From the NCBI GenBank assembly GCA_963804045.1, contig CAWDOR010000021.1, positions 1 to 64,000 on the forward strand: a stretch of 64,000 nt of DNA. The letters run 5' to 3'. Positions 17,191 to 25,038 of this stretch are shown piece after piece. The notes under the pieces were generated by a model. The model searched no databases and was not told where the DNA came from. It saw only the letters and a program-made list of their open reading frames with translations. The first letter of the stretch is position 1. The number at the start of each line of letters is the position of its first letter. Both the position numbers and the translations under genes were made by a program. This DNA comes from Rhodoblastus sp963804045 (GTDB lineage Bacteria; Pseudomonadota; Alphaproteobacteria; Rhizobiales; Beijerinckiaceae).

Positions 17191-18099
17191 ATGACGACCT
17201 CGAAAATTGGTTTTTATTGCAAAACATTTCGGCCTGATTTCGACCATCTGTCGGTGATGCTGGACTCTTTTGCCCAAAACAACCCCGACGGACTGCGTCT
17301 GACCCTGTCGCTGCCTCGCGATGACAAAAATGCATTCCACGACCGGTTCGGCCACGATATTCCGCAACTGCGCCTGGTTCATGACGAGGATTATTGCCCC
17401 TTCGACTTGCGAAGCATGTCCGGCTGGCATGCGCAGCAATTGTGCAAGCTCTCGTCTTGGCGCGCCGTGGACGCCGAACAAAACGTAATCCTCGACTCGG
17501 ACTTCTATTTCATTCGCCCCGTACGGGCCGCGGAATTGCTGCCGCGCGACGGCAAGGAATTTGTCGTCTATGGGTCTCTGATCCGCACCGTGTTCAGCGA
17601 CCGCGACAACAGCGCGCTGCTCGCCTATCTTGAAGGCGCCGAGCCGAGACCCGATTGGTTCCCGCAACCACGGCCAGCGCCTGAAACCGATTTTTCCGAA
17701 ATCAAGGCGCTGTTGGAAGCGCCCCGCGATTCCGTGTCTCCAGAAGAACGCAGCGGCGCGATTTTCCGTCTGTTCGGCGCGAAAAGATGGTATTTTTACC
17801 AGCCTGGGCAAATTTATTCGAAAACGCTGCTTGTCGCGCTGGAACAATTCCTGGCCGAGCGCGGCTTGAATTTCGCTCAAGCGATTAGCGCGTCGCCATG
17901 GGAAAATAATTGGTACGGAGAATATATCGCCGCCATGCACGCGGAACGTATCGATTTCCGCGTTTCGCCAGTGTTTCACGTCGCCAAGGCCGCCCAGGTC
18001 GAGGCCGCGAAACAGGCCGGCCTGACCGAGGAGAAACTGGCGACGCGTTTCGCATGGATCGCTATGGCCGCGCGCCATATCGCCATGCTCAAATATTGA
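17191..18099 (+). CDS. DUF6492 family protein (glycosyltransferase-like)
   Basis: 302 residues from the ATG at 17191, preceded by a weak GGAG; a longer frame back to 16999 has no supporting similarity. The sequence starts KIGFYCKTFRPDFDHLSVML and has a DSDFYFIRP motif resembling the DxD metal site of GT-A enzymes, plus SASPWENNWYGEYIAAMHAE near the end, which I associate with DUF6492 proteins of polysaccharide clusters. The likely role is a cytoplasmic sugar transferase for a surface glycan; this is inferred from the DxD-like motif and from two neighbouring glycosyltransferases. It converges with the next gene. Confidence 0.6.
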   Translation: MTTSKIGFYCKTFRPDFDHLSVMLDSFAQNNPDGLRLTLSLPRDDKNAFHDRFGHDIPQLRLVHDEDYCPFDLRSMSGWHAQQLCKLSSWRAVDAEQNVILDSDFYFIRPVRAAELLPRDGKEFVVYGSLIRTVFSDRDNSALLAYLEGAEPRPDWFPQPRPAPETDFSEIKALLEAPRDSVSPEERSGAIFRLFGAKRWYFYQPGQIYSKTLLVALEQFLAERGLNFAQAISASPWENNWYGEYIAAMHAERIDFRVSPVFHVAKAAQVEAAKQAGLTEEKLATRFAWIAMAARHIAMLKY

Positions 18100-18135
18100 C
18101 CGGCCCAGACTGAAAGAACACAAAGGCGAAGCGAT

Positions 18136-19158
18136 TCAAACGCCTTCCCGGGACCGCCATTCGTTCGTGACATCGCTAAACCGCATGTGCACCATTCCGC
18201 CGAAGGCGCCGCGCAGGAACGACCAATCCGTGATCCAGTCCGGATTTCGCCCGGCCTGCTGCTGGATCCGGCGCATCAACTCGACCAGCCGCGTCCGATG
18301 CGCGCCGATGCGCGCCTTGACCCGTTCCGCGATCATGGTCGGATCGGCTCCCAGGGCGGCCATGTCCCGGACAGCCTCCGCCACGGCCTCTGGCGTGGAG
18401 TCGCAGGTCTTCCAATAGGCGGGATCGGCGAATTCATCGCGCCCGCCCCTGTTGGCGACGCTGACCACCGGGACGCCGCACAGAAGATATTCGATCGAGG
18501 CGTACATCGCGCCTTCGACATGGGACAGGCAAAGCCCGACCCGCGCGCGGTTGATCGCCGCCGAGGTCTCGGATTGGGAGAGCCGCCGGTATTGAGCGGG
18601 GTCGGTGGGATCGCCATTGATGAAATGCGCGTCCTTCAGCATCTCCTTCACCCGCGCGGCCTCTGCCAAGGAATGGGCGGGGCTGAACAGCAGCGCCAGA
18701 TTGTTCACCTCGCGCGCCAGATAATGATTCTTGAAGGCGTCGAAGCGCGCATTGTAGATGGCGTCGAAGGATTTTTCGGCATGAAGGTCGGGCGCGAACA
18801 GCGTTTCGTCGACGAAAGCGTTTTGATGCACATTCCACCAGTTCAGCCCGAGGGCATGGGCAATGGCCGCGTCCTGGGGCTCGTTGATCAATATGATCAC
18901 ATGGCCGGGCCCATATTCGGCGACCGCGCGGGTCAAAATGCGCAGGGGTTCCTCGGCCTTGACGACGTCGGCAAAGCACCAGCTTGGCTGGATCAGGAAA
19001 TAGGGCTTGGCGCCGTCGCCCAAAGACCGCGCGAAAACCGTGAGCGTGTCGAGGCCGCCAGAGCCGGGTATAGAGACGAGATTGGTCGTCGTGGTCAGCA
19101 GAACCGGCGGATCGGCGCTAAGCAGCCGCATATGCATGCGAAAATCGTCTGGGTTCAT
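18136..19158 (-). CDS. Glycosyltransferase, GT4-like
   Basis: 340 residues from the ATG at 19158 (MNPDDF), preceded by GGAAAGAAAG; the frame continues upstream to 19866 but that part overlaps the opposite-strand hydrolase and has no family resemblance. The C-terminal domain holds the donor-site signature VGLCLSHVEGAMYASIEYLL followed by CGVPVVSVANRGGRDEF, typical of retaining GT-B enzymes. The N-terminal half is less conserved. The substrate is unknown. Together with the DUF6492 gene and the GH-A-like gene it forms a small polysaccharide-handling group next to the secretion operon. Confidence 0.7.
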   Translation of the reverse strand: MNPDDFRMHMRLLSADPPVLLTTTTNLVSIPGSGGLDTLTVFARSLGDGAKPYFLIQPSWCFADVVKAEEPLRILTRAVAEYGPGHVIILINEPQDAAIAHALGLNWWNVHQNAFVDETLFAPDLHAEKSFDAIYNARFDAFKNHYLAREVNNLALLFSPAHSLAEAARVKEMLKDAHFINGDPTDPAQYRRLSQSETSAAINRARVGLCLSHVEGAMYASIEYLLCGVPVVSVANRGGRDEFADPAYWKTCDSTPEAVAEAVRDMAALGADPTMIAERVKARIGAHRTRLVELMRRIQQQAGRNPDWITDWSFLRGAFGGMVHMRFSDVTNEWRSREGV

Positions 19159-19311
19159 CTTTCTTTCCGCCCGCTCACGCTGCCTTGCTCCTAGTTTGTG
19201 CCCTGAGACGCGCGGCGCCGCATTGACCTGCGTCCTGATTAGCACAACCATGACCGGGGCCATAGGGCGCGGCGCCAATTCCGCGCGGGCGCAGAACCGG
19301 GTGAAACCGAC

Positions 19312-20886
19312 GTGATTTTCAGGACCGCCGCGACGATGGTCGCGCTCTTTTCGATGTTCTTCACGCCGGTCCACGGTTTCGCCGAGGATGGCGCGGCCAT
19401 CGGCGGCTTCGGCTATAATCTCGACGAAAGCCTGCTCAATCCGGCGGAGCCCAATGTCACGCCGGAACGACTCCGGCTGCAAATCGCTCGTCTGGCCTAT
19501 GACGCGCGGATGACCGGGGCCCGGACTCTGCGCTGGACGCCGACCGACATCTGGCCGCAATGGCGATGCACAAACGATCCGGAAAACGCCGACGGGAGCC
19601 TGGACCCCAATTGGCGGACCATGGCCGGCGCCCTGCTGGAAGGCGCCCAAAACCAGGGACTTCGCGTCGTGGTCATCCTGGCGGATGCGACCAATGACGG
19701 TTTCGGCGGAATACGGACGGGCTCGGAGCCGGAAAAACTCAAGGCCTGGGCGGCGCATCGCGCCGGGTTGCGCGGCGCCGACAAATATCCAGACGCCGCG
19801 CATGATTGCGCGGAGTTGCCGCCTTATTACGCCCACCCCGAAGCCGAATGGTTCACCGATCCGCAATTAAGCGCGCGGCTGACCCAGCGTTTTGTCGCCC
19901 AGGCGCGCTTTCTCGCCGGCTTCCCGGCGCTCGGCGGCGTCGAACTGTTCAACGAGCCGGATTTCGCGCTCACACAGACCGCGGATTTCTGGCCCGCCGT
20001 GGCGAAAATGCTGCGCGCCGTCAAGAGCGCTGACCCGGCCCTGGCCCGAATTCCCGTCTATTCCGGCGCCGCCTCCTGGAACGGCGAGGTCGTCGCACAA
20101 GCCAAGGCCGCCGGCGCCTTCGACCTTGAACCCTTCATCACCGTGCATTTTTACGACGATTATACCCGCCCGGAGGCGCAAGTCGCCGCGCAGGTCGGTC
20201 AAGCCGTGGATTACCTCCAGCGCATCGCGCCGGGCAAGCCGGTGATCGTCGCCGAGGCCGGATCGTCTCAGCCTTTGCGGCAAATCGCCGACAACGCCAA
20301 GATGATCCGCGTGCTGCTGAATCTTTACGCCGCCAGGCATGTCGGCCTTTGGGTCTGGGGCGACTGGTTTTCTCAGCCCGGCGATGCCGATTTCAGGTGG
20401 GATTTCAATCACCGCTCCGCCGCCGGGCCTTCGCTGGCGCCTTATTTCTTCGACGCCGCCGGAGCGGCGAAATATGCCGTCGGGACGCGAATTCAGGCCG
20501 TCCGGACCTCGGGCGGTTCCGAGACTCTGGCCTTCAAGGTCGAAACGATTGGCGACGGCGATCCGCGCCAAATCGGCGTCTGGGGGATCGACCTCGGCGG
20601 CCGGCGTTTTCCCGGCTTTTCCCGCGCCGGCGCCTTCGCCCGGCAGGCGCGGGGGCCTGGCGTTTTCGCCGCTCCGCCGCCTGCCTATTTCGTCGCCGAA
20701 GGCGCTGGCCCCATGCAATGGGCGCAGATCGAACAACTCGGCGAAGGCTGGCGGCTGCGGGTTTTCCAGTGCGGCGCGAGCGGCGAGGCCACGCCGGACG
20801 CCCTGCTCGGCCTGATGGTGGACGCCAGGCGCGCCGATCCCGTCCAATGCGCGGCCTCTGTCGAACTCTATCGCGCCGCGCTTTGA
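19312..20886 (+). CDS. Secreted glycoside hydrolase, clan GH-A-like
   Basis: 524 residues from a GTG at 19312; an ATG at 19336 would keep the signal peptide (MVALFSMFFTPVHGFAEDG). The TIM-barrel features of clan GH-A are present: the acid/base region GGVELFNEPDF near residues 210-220 and a nucleophile candidate in VIVAEAGSSQP near 312-320. The C-terminal ~150 residues form an extra beta-rich domain. It is a periplasmic or secreted enzyme that may trim the polysaccharide made by the neighbouring transferases, as GH5/GH39-type hydrolases do in exopolysaccharide loci. Substrate and exact family are not certain. Confidence 0.6.
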   Translation: MIFRTAATMVALFSMFFTPVHGFAEDGAAIGGFGYNLDESLLNPAEPNVTPERLRLQIARLAYDARMTGARTLRWTPTDIWPQWRCTNDPENADGSLDPNWRTMAGALLEGAQNQGLRVVVILADATNDGFGGIRTGSEPEKLKAWAAHRAGLRGADKYPDAAHDCAELPPYYAHPEAEWFTDPQLSARLTQRFVAQARFLAGFPALGGVELFNEPDFALTQTADFWPAVAKMLRAVKSADPALARIPVYSGAASWNGEVVAQAKAAGAFDLEPFITVHFYDDYTRPEAQVAAQVGQAVDYLQRIAPGKPVIVAEAGSSQPLRQIADNAKMIRVLLNLYAARHVGLWVWGDWFSQPGDADFRWDFNHRSAAGPSLAPYFFDAAGAAKYAVGTRIQAVRTSGGSETLAFKVETIGDGDPRQIGVWGIDLGGRRFPGFSRAGAFARQARGPGVFAAPPPAYFVAEGAGPMQWAQIEQLGEGWRLRVFQCGASGEATPDALLGLMVDARRADPVQCAASVELYRAAL

Positions 20887-20903
20887 CTTTTCGTCCGAAG
20901 CGC

Positions 20904-20932
20904 TTGACGAGGCGCCGCGAGGCGCCTAAAGA
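20904..20932 (+). promoter_or_regulatory. Promoter of tRNA-Val
   Basis: TTGACG (20904-20909) and TAAAGA (20927-20932) are spaced by 17 bp, with transcription expected about 16 bases before the tRNA. The spacer consists of an inverted repeat (AGGCGCC, loop GCGA, GGCGCCT). Confidence 0.65.
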
Positions 20933-20955
20933 GGGGGTCCGGCGTCATGGCGTCA

Positions 20956-21030
20956 GGGCGATTAGCTCAGCGGGAGAGCACACCCTTCACACGGGTGGGG
21001 TCATAGGTTCGATCCCTATATCGCCCACCA
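20956..21030 (+). tRNA. tRNA-Val (anticodon CAC)
   Basis: A full cloverleaf: acceptor GGGCGAT/ATCGCCC, D-arm TAGCTCAGCGGGAGAGCA, anticodon stem CACCC/GGGTG with loop TTCACAC (anticodon CAC, reads GTG), T-arm around GGTTCGATCCC, and encoded ACCA at 21027-21030. Its 3' end is the attachment site of the integrative element that starts here. Confidence 0.95.
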
Positions 21031-21031
21031 T
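21016..21031 (+). repeat. attL core (3' end of tRNA-Val)
   Basis: Sixteen bases, ctatatcgcccaccat, are shared with 31642-31657. The copy lies in the tRNA 3' end, so integration leaves the tRNA intact. Confidence 0.88.
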
Positions 21032-21052
21032 TCCAAAACTAATTACCTGAAA

Positions 21053-22141
21053 TCACTTGCTTTTTGGCTTTGAGGCCCGAACCTTGGGACTAGGTTCGGG
21101 GATAGACGTTCGCGTTTCGGGCTTTTCGAGCATCGAAATTGCCTGCCGTGCGAGGCGCGCGCGGTCTGCCGTTCGGGTGTAGAGAGCGGCCATGTTGCCG
21201 CCTGTCCATCCGTAGATTGCTTCTAGCTGCGCAACCGTCGCGCCGTTGTTCGCCAGCCGCGTCGCGCCTGCCTTTCGCAGGCCGTGCGCCGAGCCGGGCA
21301 CGCCGGCCGCGTTGCAGGCGTCGCGAAACCAATTGCCAAGGCTTTCCTTGGTCATCGACTTACCGCGCTCGCTGGCGAGAAAAACAAGATCGCCGGTCGG
21401 GCTGGCGTCGATGATCTCTTGCAAGACGGGCAGAATCGGCAAAATGACCGGCGTCCCGGTTTTTTCCGTGCGAATCGTTATCACGCCGTTGCGAACGTGC
21501 TGGCGGCCAAGGATTGCCACGTCGCCGCGCCGTAGGCCAGTGAACAGAAACAAGGCTAGCGCCAGCCGTTCGCGCGTCCCTATTGGCCAGCGCGCTTCAA
21601 ACCGCGCAATTTCTTCCTCTGTCCATGCGTGAAAGCCGTCTGTCTTGGGCGTGGTTGTGCTGGCGTCGCGCGTCGGGTCTTGCGCGACGTGCCCGGATTT
21701 CATCGCCCATTGAAATAAGCCGCGCATGGCCTTCACGAAATTCGCGGCGGCGAAGGGCGTGGCGGCGCGACGGTCGACGCCCTCGGCGATGTCCTGGCGG
21801 CTGATTTCGGCGAAAGGTTCTTTGCCGGCGCTTGCCAAGATCGGCATAAATATGTTTTCGCGCTGGCGCCGCGTCGCGGGCGACAGGTTCGCCCATGCCG
21901 CCGATTCTCTGTAGCGATCAAGCAGCCATTTAAGGCTGTTCGTCTTGATCGGCGGTTGGCGTTTTGGCGTCAGCTCGCCGGCGACTGCGCTATGATATTC
22001 GGCCATGAACTCCGCTGAGCCAAAGGTGCTGTTGATGCGAACGCGCGGACCTTTGTCCCGGCGAACATACCAAAGGGTCTTACCGTGGCGGGTGACTTCT
22101 CGCTGAAGATATGGCGGGCGTGGACGGGGCATGGCGTCCAT
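21053..22141 (-). CDS. int: Tyrosine recombinase (integrase)
   Basis: 362 residues from the ATG at 22141 (MDAMPRPRPPYL), which has AGAGGA 10-15 bases upstream; an in-frame start at 22168 is possible. The N-terminus is a DNA-binding arm domain (TRHGKTLWYVRRDKGPRVRI), then a SAM-like core-binding domain (~75-170) and the catalytic domain. The catalytic residues are visible: Arg in FTGLRRGD, His-x-x-Arg in HGLRKAG, Trp of GWTG in place of the second His, and Tyr in AALYTRT. It catalyses integration at tRNA-Val and excision. Its stop lies 22 bases from attL, the usual place for a tRNA-type integrase. Confidence 0.93.
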   Translation of the reverse strand: MDAMPRPRPPYLQREVTRHGKTLWYVRRDKGPRVRINSTFGSAEFMAEYHSAVAGELTPKRQPPIKTNSLKWLLDRYRESAAWANLSPATRRQRENIFMPILASAGKEPFAEISRQDIAEGVDRRAATPFAAANFVKAMRGLFQWAMKSGHVAQDPTRDASTTTPKTDGFHAWTEEEIARFEARWPIGTRERLALALFLFTGLRRGDVAILGRQHVRNGVITIRTEKTGTPVILPILPVLQEIIDASPTGDLVFLASERGKSMTKESLGNWFRDACNAAGVPGSAHGLRKAGATRLANNGATVAQLEAIYGWTGGNMAALYTRTADRARLARQAISMLEKPETRTSIPEPSPKVRASKPKSK

Positions 22142-22325
22142 TAAAGGAGATCCTCTTGCGCGGCGCAACTTCGGACTCGGTGGGCTCGCTGGCGGCCTTC
22201 TCTGGCGTGATCCTGATAGCGCCGTCCTGGCAAATTTCGATGGTCGCGCGCACGCCTGCTTGAGCGATGGCGCGCAAGGCGCGGTTGATATCGGCTTGAC
22301 TGAATCGAGCGGGGCGGCGGCTCAT
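22080..22325 (-). CDS. Small protein upstream of and overlapping the integrase gene
   Basis: 81 residues. The N-terminal half (FSQADINRALRAIAQAG, VRATIEICQDGAIRI) is a helix-strand motif that I recall as common in small proteins encoded directly before integrases in alphaproteobacterial islands and prophages; the C-terminal half is low complexity. The end overlaps the integrase start by about 60 bases in another frame, so the two are probably co-translated. A role in recombination control is only inferred from position. Confidence 0.6.
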   Translation of the reverse strand: MSRRPARFSQADINRALRAIAQAGVRATIEICQDGAIRITPEKAASEPTESEVAPRKRISFNGRHAPSTPAISSARSHPPR

Positions 22326-22343
22326 GGCGTTATCCTCGCCGCT

Positions 22344-22670
22344 TCAATGATTGGGATTGGCCGAAGGGCGAAACCAAAAGCCGAACCGCATAGAGCCCGG
22401 TTCGAACTGATAAGGCGTCGGTTTGCGCCCTTGGTGCGTCCGGCCATATTCTTCAACCCTGGCAGGCCATTCTGGCGCCTCGCGATCAATCCAAATCAAG
22501 CCGCCATTGTCGGCGGCGGCGGTTGGTTCGGGTTGCGTGGGCGCTGTCGGCGGCGGCGGATGGCGGCCGTTCGTCAGAATCGTGATATTCAACCGATCGA
22601 TTGCGGCAATCAAATTGAAAAGAGCGGCGGCGATATCGGCGGCTTGCGACGATGCGCGGGCGTCTGGCAT
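22344..22670 (-). CDS. Hypothetical protein of the island
   Basis: 108 residues from the ATG at 22670 (MPDARASSQAADIA), preceded by GAGGAA; a longer frame back to 22772 lacks a ribosome site. Residues ~12-32 (DIAAALFNLIAAIDRLNITI) form an amphipathic helix, then a Pro/Thr-rich linker and a Trp/Arg-rich tail (WIDREAPEWPARVEEYGR). I do not recognise a family. It lies between the integrase pair and a larger unknown gene, all on the minus strand. Confidence 0.45.
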   Translation of the reverse strand: MPDARASSQAADIAAALFNLIAAIDRLNITILTNGRHPPPPTAPTQPEPTAAADNGGLIWIDREAPEWPARVEEYGRTHQGRKPTPYQFEPGSMRFGFWFRPSANPNH

Positions 22671-22803
22671 GGCTTGGGTTCCTCGGCGTTGTTTCTCGCC
22701 TGGGCTGGTGTTCAATGACCGCAAACTTGCGCCGCATAGAGCCGGCCGAAAAGAAACAACCCGAAACAACAACTTGCTTTGCTGTAAAAATACATATTTT
22801 CAA

Positions 22804-23589
22804 TTACATAATCAATTTTTTGTCGCTAGCGATGCTAGCCCAAATTATGGGAAGCGCCTCTTCCATTTTGATGGCGAACATTCGGTCGGACGGTCCGCCG
22901 TTCTTATCGGTCGGGTTTTCACGCAGATAGATTTTGCTTAAAATGTCATAGGCTGCCCTCTTGGACTGTGGAAAGCCTTTTTGCGTTTCGATAACTTCGA
23001 CAAGCCACTCTTGAAGCAATTTATTCCAGTCATATTTTATTGGCGCGCCGCCCTGCTGCTTATCGTTGGCCTTATAAGCAAGAGTTACGTTTATTAGCTT
23101 AACATCGTCTATTCCTTCTTCATCCGAATATCTTGTTGCCTTGTTGAAGTATGACAAGCTAAGGCCATTTTTCCATTCATCCTCACTAATCCAAACAGGT
23201 TCAAAACGTCCGTTTTCATAGCCATAACTGTTTATAATCCCTCGCCTCAATGAGCAAAGCAGCAACTCGTGAATTAGTTTGTATCTTTTTGTTTTTTCGA
23301 TATCTCCAATATGTGGATAGTCACGATCAAACACTGTCCAGCCGGATTCGGGCGTCAATCCTGTTGCATTTTCGATCTCAGCAATATTTTTGTCTGTATC
23401 TATAAGATTTATCGCATCGTTGAATAATATTTTTTTGTCAGTAAGACACGCCAACAGCTTGTGAGGCAATCCTTTGCCCGGGTCGCACGTCGCTGCGATC
23501 GGGTTGCGCCCTGCGGCGGCTTTCGGTTTCCGTGGTGTGGCGCGCTTCTTTAGCGGCGTGTTGCCGCTGGCCGCTGATTTTCTCGCCAT
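22804..23589 (-). CDS. Hypothetical protein, low GC
   Basis: 261 residues from the ATG at 23589. The first ~35 residues are Lys/Arg/Ala-rich, like a DNA- or RNA-contacting tail; the remainder is a mixed alpha-beta protein with motifs such as WTVFDRDYPHIGDIEKTKRY and YDWNKLLQEWLVEVIETQKG. Codon use is much more AT-rich than in neighbouring genes, indicating recent acquisition from another source. The gene sits 13 bases after the XRE repressor on the same strand, so it is probably transcribed with it. I do not recognise the family; cargo such as defence or regulation is possible but unsupported. Confidence 0.6.
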   Translation of the reverse strand: MARKSAASGNTPLKKRATPRKPKAAAGRNPIAATCDPGKGLPHKLLACLTDKKILFNDAINLIDTDKNIAEIENATGLTPESGWTVFDRDYPHIGDIEKTKRYKLIHELLLCSLRRGIINSYGYENGRFEPVWISEDEWKNGLSLSYFNKATRYSDEEGIDDVKLINVTLAYKANDKQQGGAPIKYDWNKLLQEWLVEVIETQKGFPQSKRAAYDILSKIYLRENPTDKNGGPSDRMFAIKMEEALPIIWASIASDKKLIM

Positions 23590-23602
23590 TGTTCGGGCTC
23601 GC

Positions 23603-23860
23603 TTATTCGGCGGCGATATTTTTACGCAGGCGGACGCCGGGGCCTTCGCCGTTCTCGTCAATAAAAATCACACCCGCGTCTTCGAAAGCCTGGCGAACAT
23701 CAGCCAAGGTTCTTTCATAGGGTTGGCGTTTACCGGCCTCGAAGTCTGCAAGCGCCGCCATTGATACGCCGCAGCGCGAGGCAAGATCGTTGCGCGACCA
23801 ATTCAGCAGCGCGCGCGCCGCCCGCGACTGCCCTGCAAGAATGGTTATTTTATCTAACAT
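23603..23860 (-). CDS. XRE/Cro-type repressor of the island
   Basis: 85 residues, essentially one helix-turn-helix domain: SRAARALLNWSRNDLASRCG, then VSMAALADFEAGKRQPYERT, with a short C-terminal extension. It reads leftward, divergent from the early genes on the plus strand. Two copies of the palindrome ATCTnACATnAGAT sit in the divergent region, one overlapping its own start codon and one next to the rightward promoter, so it most likely represses both directions, as a phage-type master repressor does. No peptidase or sensor domain is present. Confidence 0.85.
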   Translation of the reverse strand: MLDKITILAGQSRAARALLNWSRNDLASRCGVSMAALADFEAGKRQPYERTLADVRQAFEDAGVIFIDENGEGPGVRLRKNIAAE

Positions 23861-23865
23861 CAGAT
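23852..23865. promoter_or_regulatory. Operator copy 1 (ATCTnACATnAGAT)
   Basis: ATCTAACATCAGAT spans the start codon of the XRE repressor gene (23858-23860). It matches the second copy at 23902 at every position except the two variable ones. Confidence 0.7.
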
Positions 23866-23873
23866 ATTTTCTC

Positions 23874-23901
23874 TTGACCTGCGCCCTAGATCATATAAAT
23901 T
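23874..23901 (+). promoter_or_regulatory. Rightward early promoter of the island
   Basis: TTGACC (23874-23879) with an AT-rich -10 (TAAATT at 23896-23901, 16-bp spacer). The -10 abuts operator copy 2, so bound repressor would block polymerase. Confidence 0.5.
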
Positions 23902-23915
23902 ATCTTACATAAGAT
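23902..23915. promoter_or_regulatory. Operator copy 2 (ATCTnACATnAGAT)
   Basis: ATCTTACATAAGAT, a perfect 6-2-6 palindrome, 50 bp from copy 1. It lies just downstream of the rightward promoter. Confidence 0.7.
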
Positions 23916-23935
23916 GATTTAGCAAGGCCGAACCA

Positions 23936-24229
23936 ATGACCACCACCCGCCTTTACCTCACCCGCTCCGAAATCTTCGCCGCCGCGTGGCGCCGGTTTCG
24001 CTCGGTTCATGGTCAGAAGGCCACGCCGCGCCAGCGGCCGCATTATTGGGCGGCCTGCCTGCGCATGATGTGGCAGGCGGCAAAGGGTGACGCGTTCTGG
24101 CTCCTGGCGGTCCGCGACGACGCCCGCGAAGCCGCGCGCAAGCCTGCGGTTTCGTTCCGCTCGCCGCGCGCCATCCGCCCGGCGCGTTCCTGGCGTGAAC
24201 TTTCGACGGCTCGCAGCTTCGCGGCCTGA
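23936..24229 (+). CDS. Small hypothetical protein, first rightward gene
   Basis: 97 residues, basic and Trp-rich (LTRSEIFAAAWRRFRSVHGQ, YWAACLRMMWQAAKGDAFW). It starts 20 bases after operator copy 2 and is the first gene under the repressed rightward promoter, the place where phage-like elements keep early regulators. The helical N-terminus with LTRSEIF could bind nucleic acid. The family is not recognised. The stop at 24227-24229 is followed closely by the next gene. Confidence 0.55.
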   Translation: MTTTRLYLTRSEIFAAAWRRFRSVHGQKATPRQRPHYWAACLRMMWQAAKGDAFWLLAVRDDAREAARKPAVSFRSPRAIRPARSWRELSTARSFAA

Positions 24230-24266
24230 GTGTGATGGATATTCTAACCGAGCAGGAGGAACATAA

Positions 24267-24524
24267 ATGCGCAAGACGATCAGTTCGGAAGACGCCGACG
24301 TTGTTTGCAACGTTTCTAACGGGTTATTGAATGTAAGCGCTATCTTGGATTGCCTTTCTTTCACACTCGATACGGAATGCGCCGATGCAATCGATATGAA
24401 CGGGCGTATTGACGCAAGCCATCGAGTGGTTAATGCGTTGATTGAACTCGTGAACGGATATCAGCAAGAACTGTCGCGCATTTATAATGAGGTTCTTATG
24501 CCTCATGTGCTGCTCAACAGGTGA
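24267..24524 (+). CDS. Small acidic hypothetical protein
   Basis: 85 residues with a strong ribosome site (GCAGGAGGAACATAA before the ATG). The protein is acidic and helical (SRIYNEVLMPHVL; two Cys early in the sequence) with no motif I know. It is 37 bases from the preceding gene and probably in the same transcript. Its codon use is more AT-rich than that of the preceding gene. Confidence 0.55.
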   Translation: MRKTISSEDADVVCNVSNGLLNVSAILDCLSFTLDTECADAIDMNGRIDASHRVVNALIELVNGYQQELSRIYNEVLMPHVLLNR

Positions 24525-24748
24525 GTGCAAAGGCGGAACGAAATTGATGGGCTGCGGCGATTGTCAATATCGCCAGGGGAATCGCGCCTTGAAGCGCCAG
24601 AAAACAACGCGTAGCAAATTGAAATTTCAAAGACATTCAATCAGAAAATTCGACTTATTTCTGATTGTTTCGGGCTTTTCAGTAGAACTTGTCTCAGCAT
24701 CCGTTCCGTTCGGCGCGATAACAGCGCCGTGCCGAAGGAGGCAGAGAC

Positions 24749-24967
24749 ATGCTGAAATTTCGCGCGGGGTCATCGCGTCCGCTGCTAACCACCGCTGAAT
24801 ACGCCGAAATTCGCAATTGTTCCGTCAGGACGATTGAAGGCGAGCGGGCAAGCGGGACTGGCGCGCGCTTTCTGAAAATCAACGGCATGGTGAGATATCG
24901 CGCCGAAGATGTTGAGTCTTTCTTGGCCTCGGCTGAGCGCGTCTCGACGCAAGGCCGCGCGAAATGA
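24749..24967 (+). CDS. AlpA/MerR-like helix-turn-helix protein
   Basis: 72 residues: LTTAEYAEIRNCSVRTIEGE, then the wing around LKINGMVRYRAEDVESFLAS, a winged HTH of the HTH_17/excisionase type. The ATG follows CGAAGGAGGCAGAGAC, a strong ribosome site. Such proteins act as excisionases or as activators of the island's replication genes. It sits 71 bases before the DUF927 gene, which supports either role. The 220 bases before it carry no convincing gene. Confidence 0.75.
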   Translation: MLKFRAGSSRPLLTTAEYAEIRNCSVRTIEGERASGTGARFLKINGMVRYRAEDVESFLASAERVSTQGRAK

Positions 24968-25038
24968 TCCGGCCCTTAGCGCCGCGCGCGTCTGGCTTTC
25001 TACCGCTTAATTCACTTGCTCGAATTTAGGAGAGCGGC

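Noticed and set aside
18136..19866. 576-codon extension of the minus-strand glycosyltransferase
   Set aside because: The part upstream of 19158 overlaps the plus-strand hydrolase and has no glycosyltransferase similarity; the start at 19158 has a ribosome site.
24487..24798. Open frame of 103 codons with a CGDC start region
   Set aside because: Overlaps the end of one supported gene and the start of the AlpA-like gene, and lacks a ribosome site.
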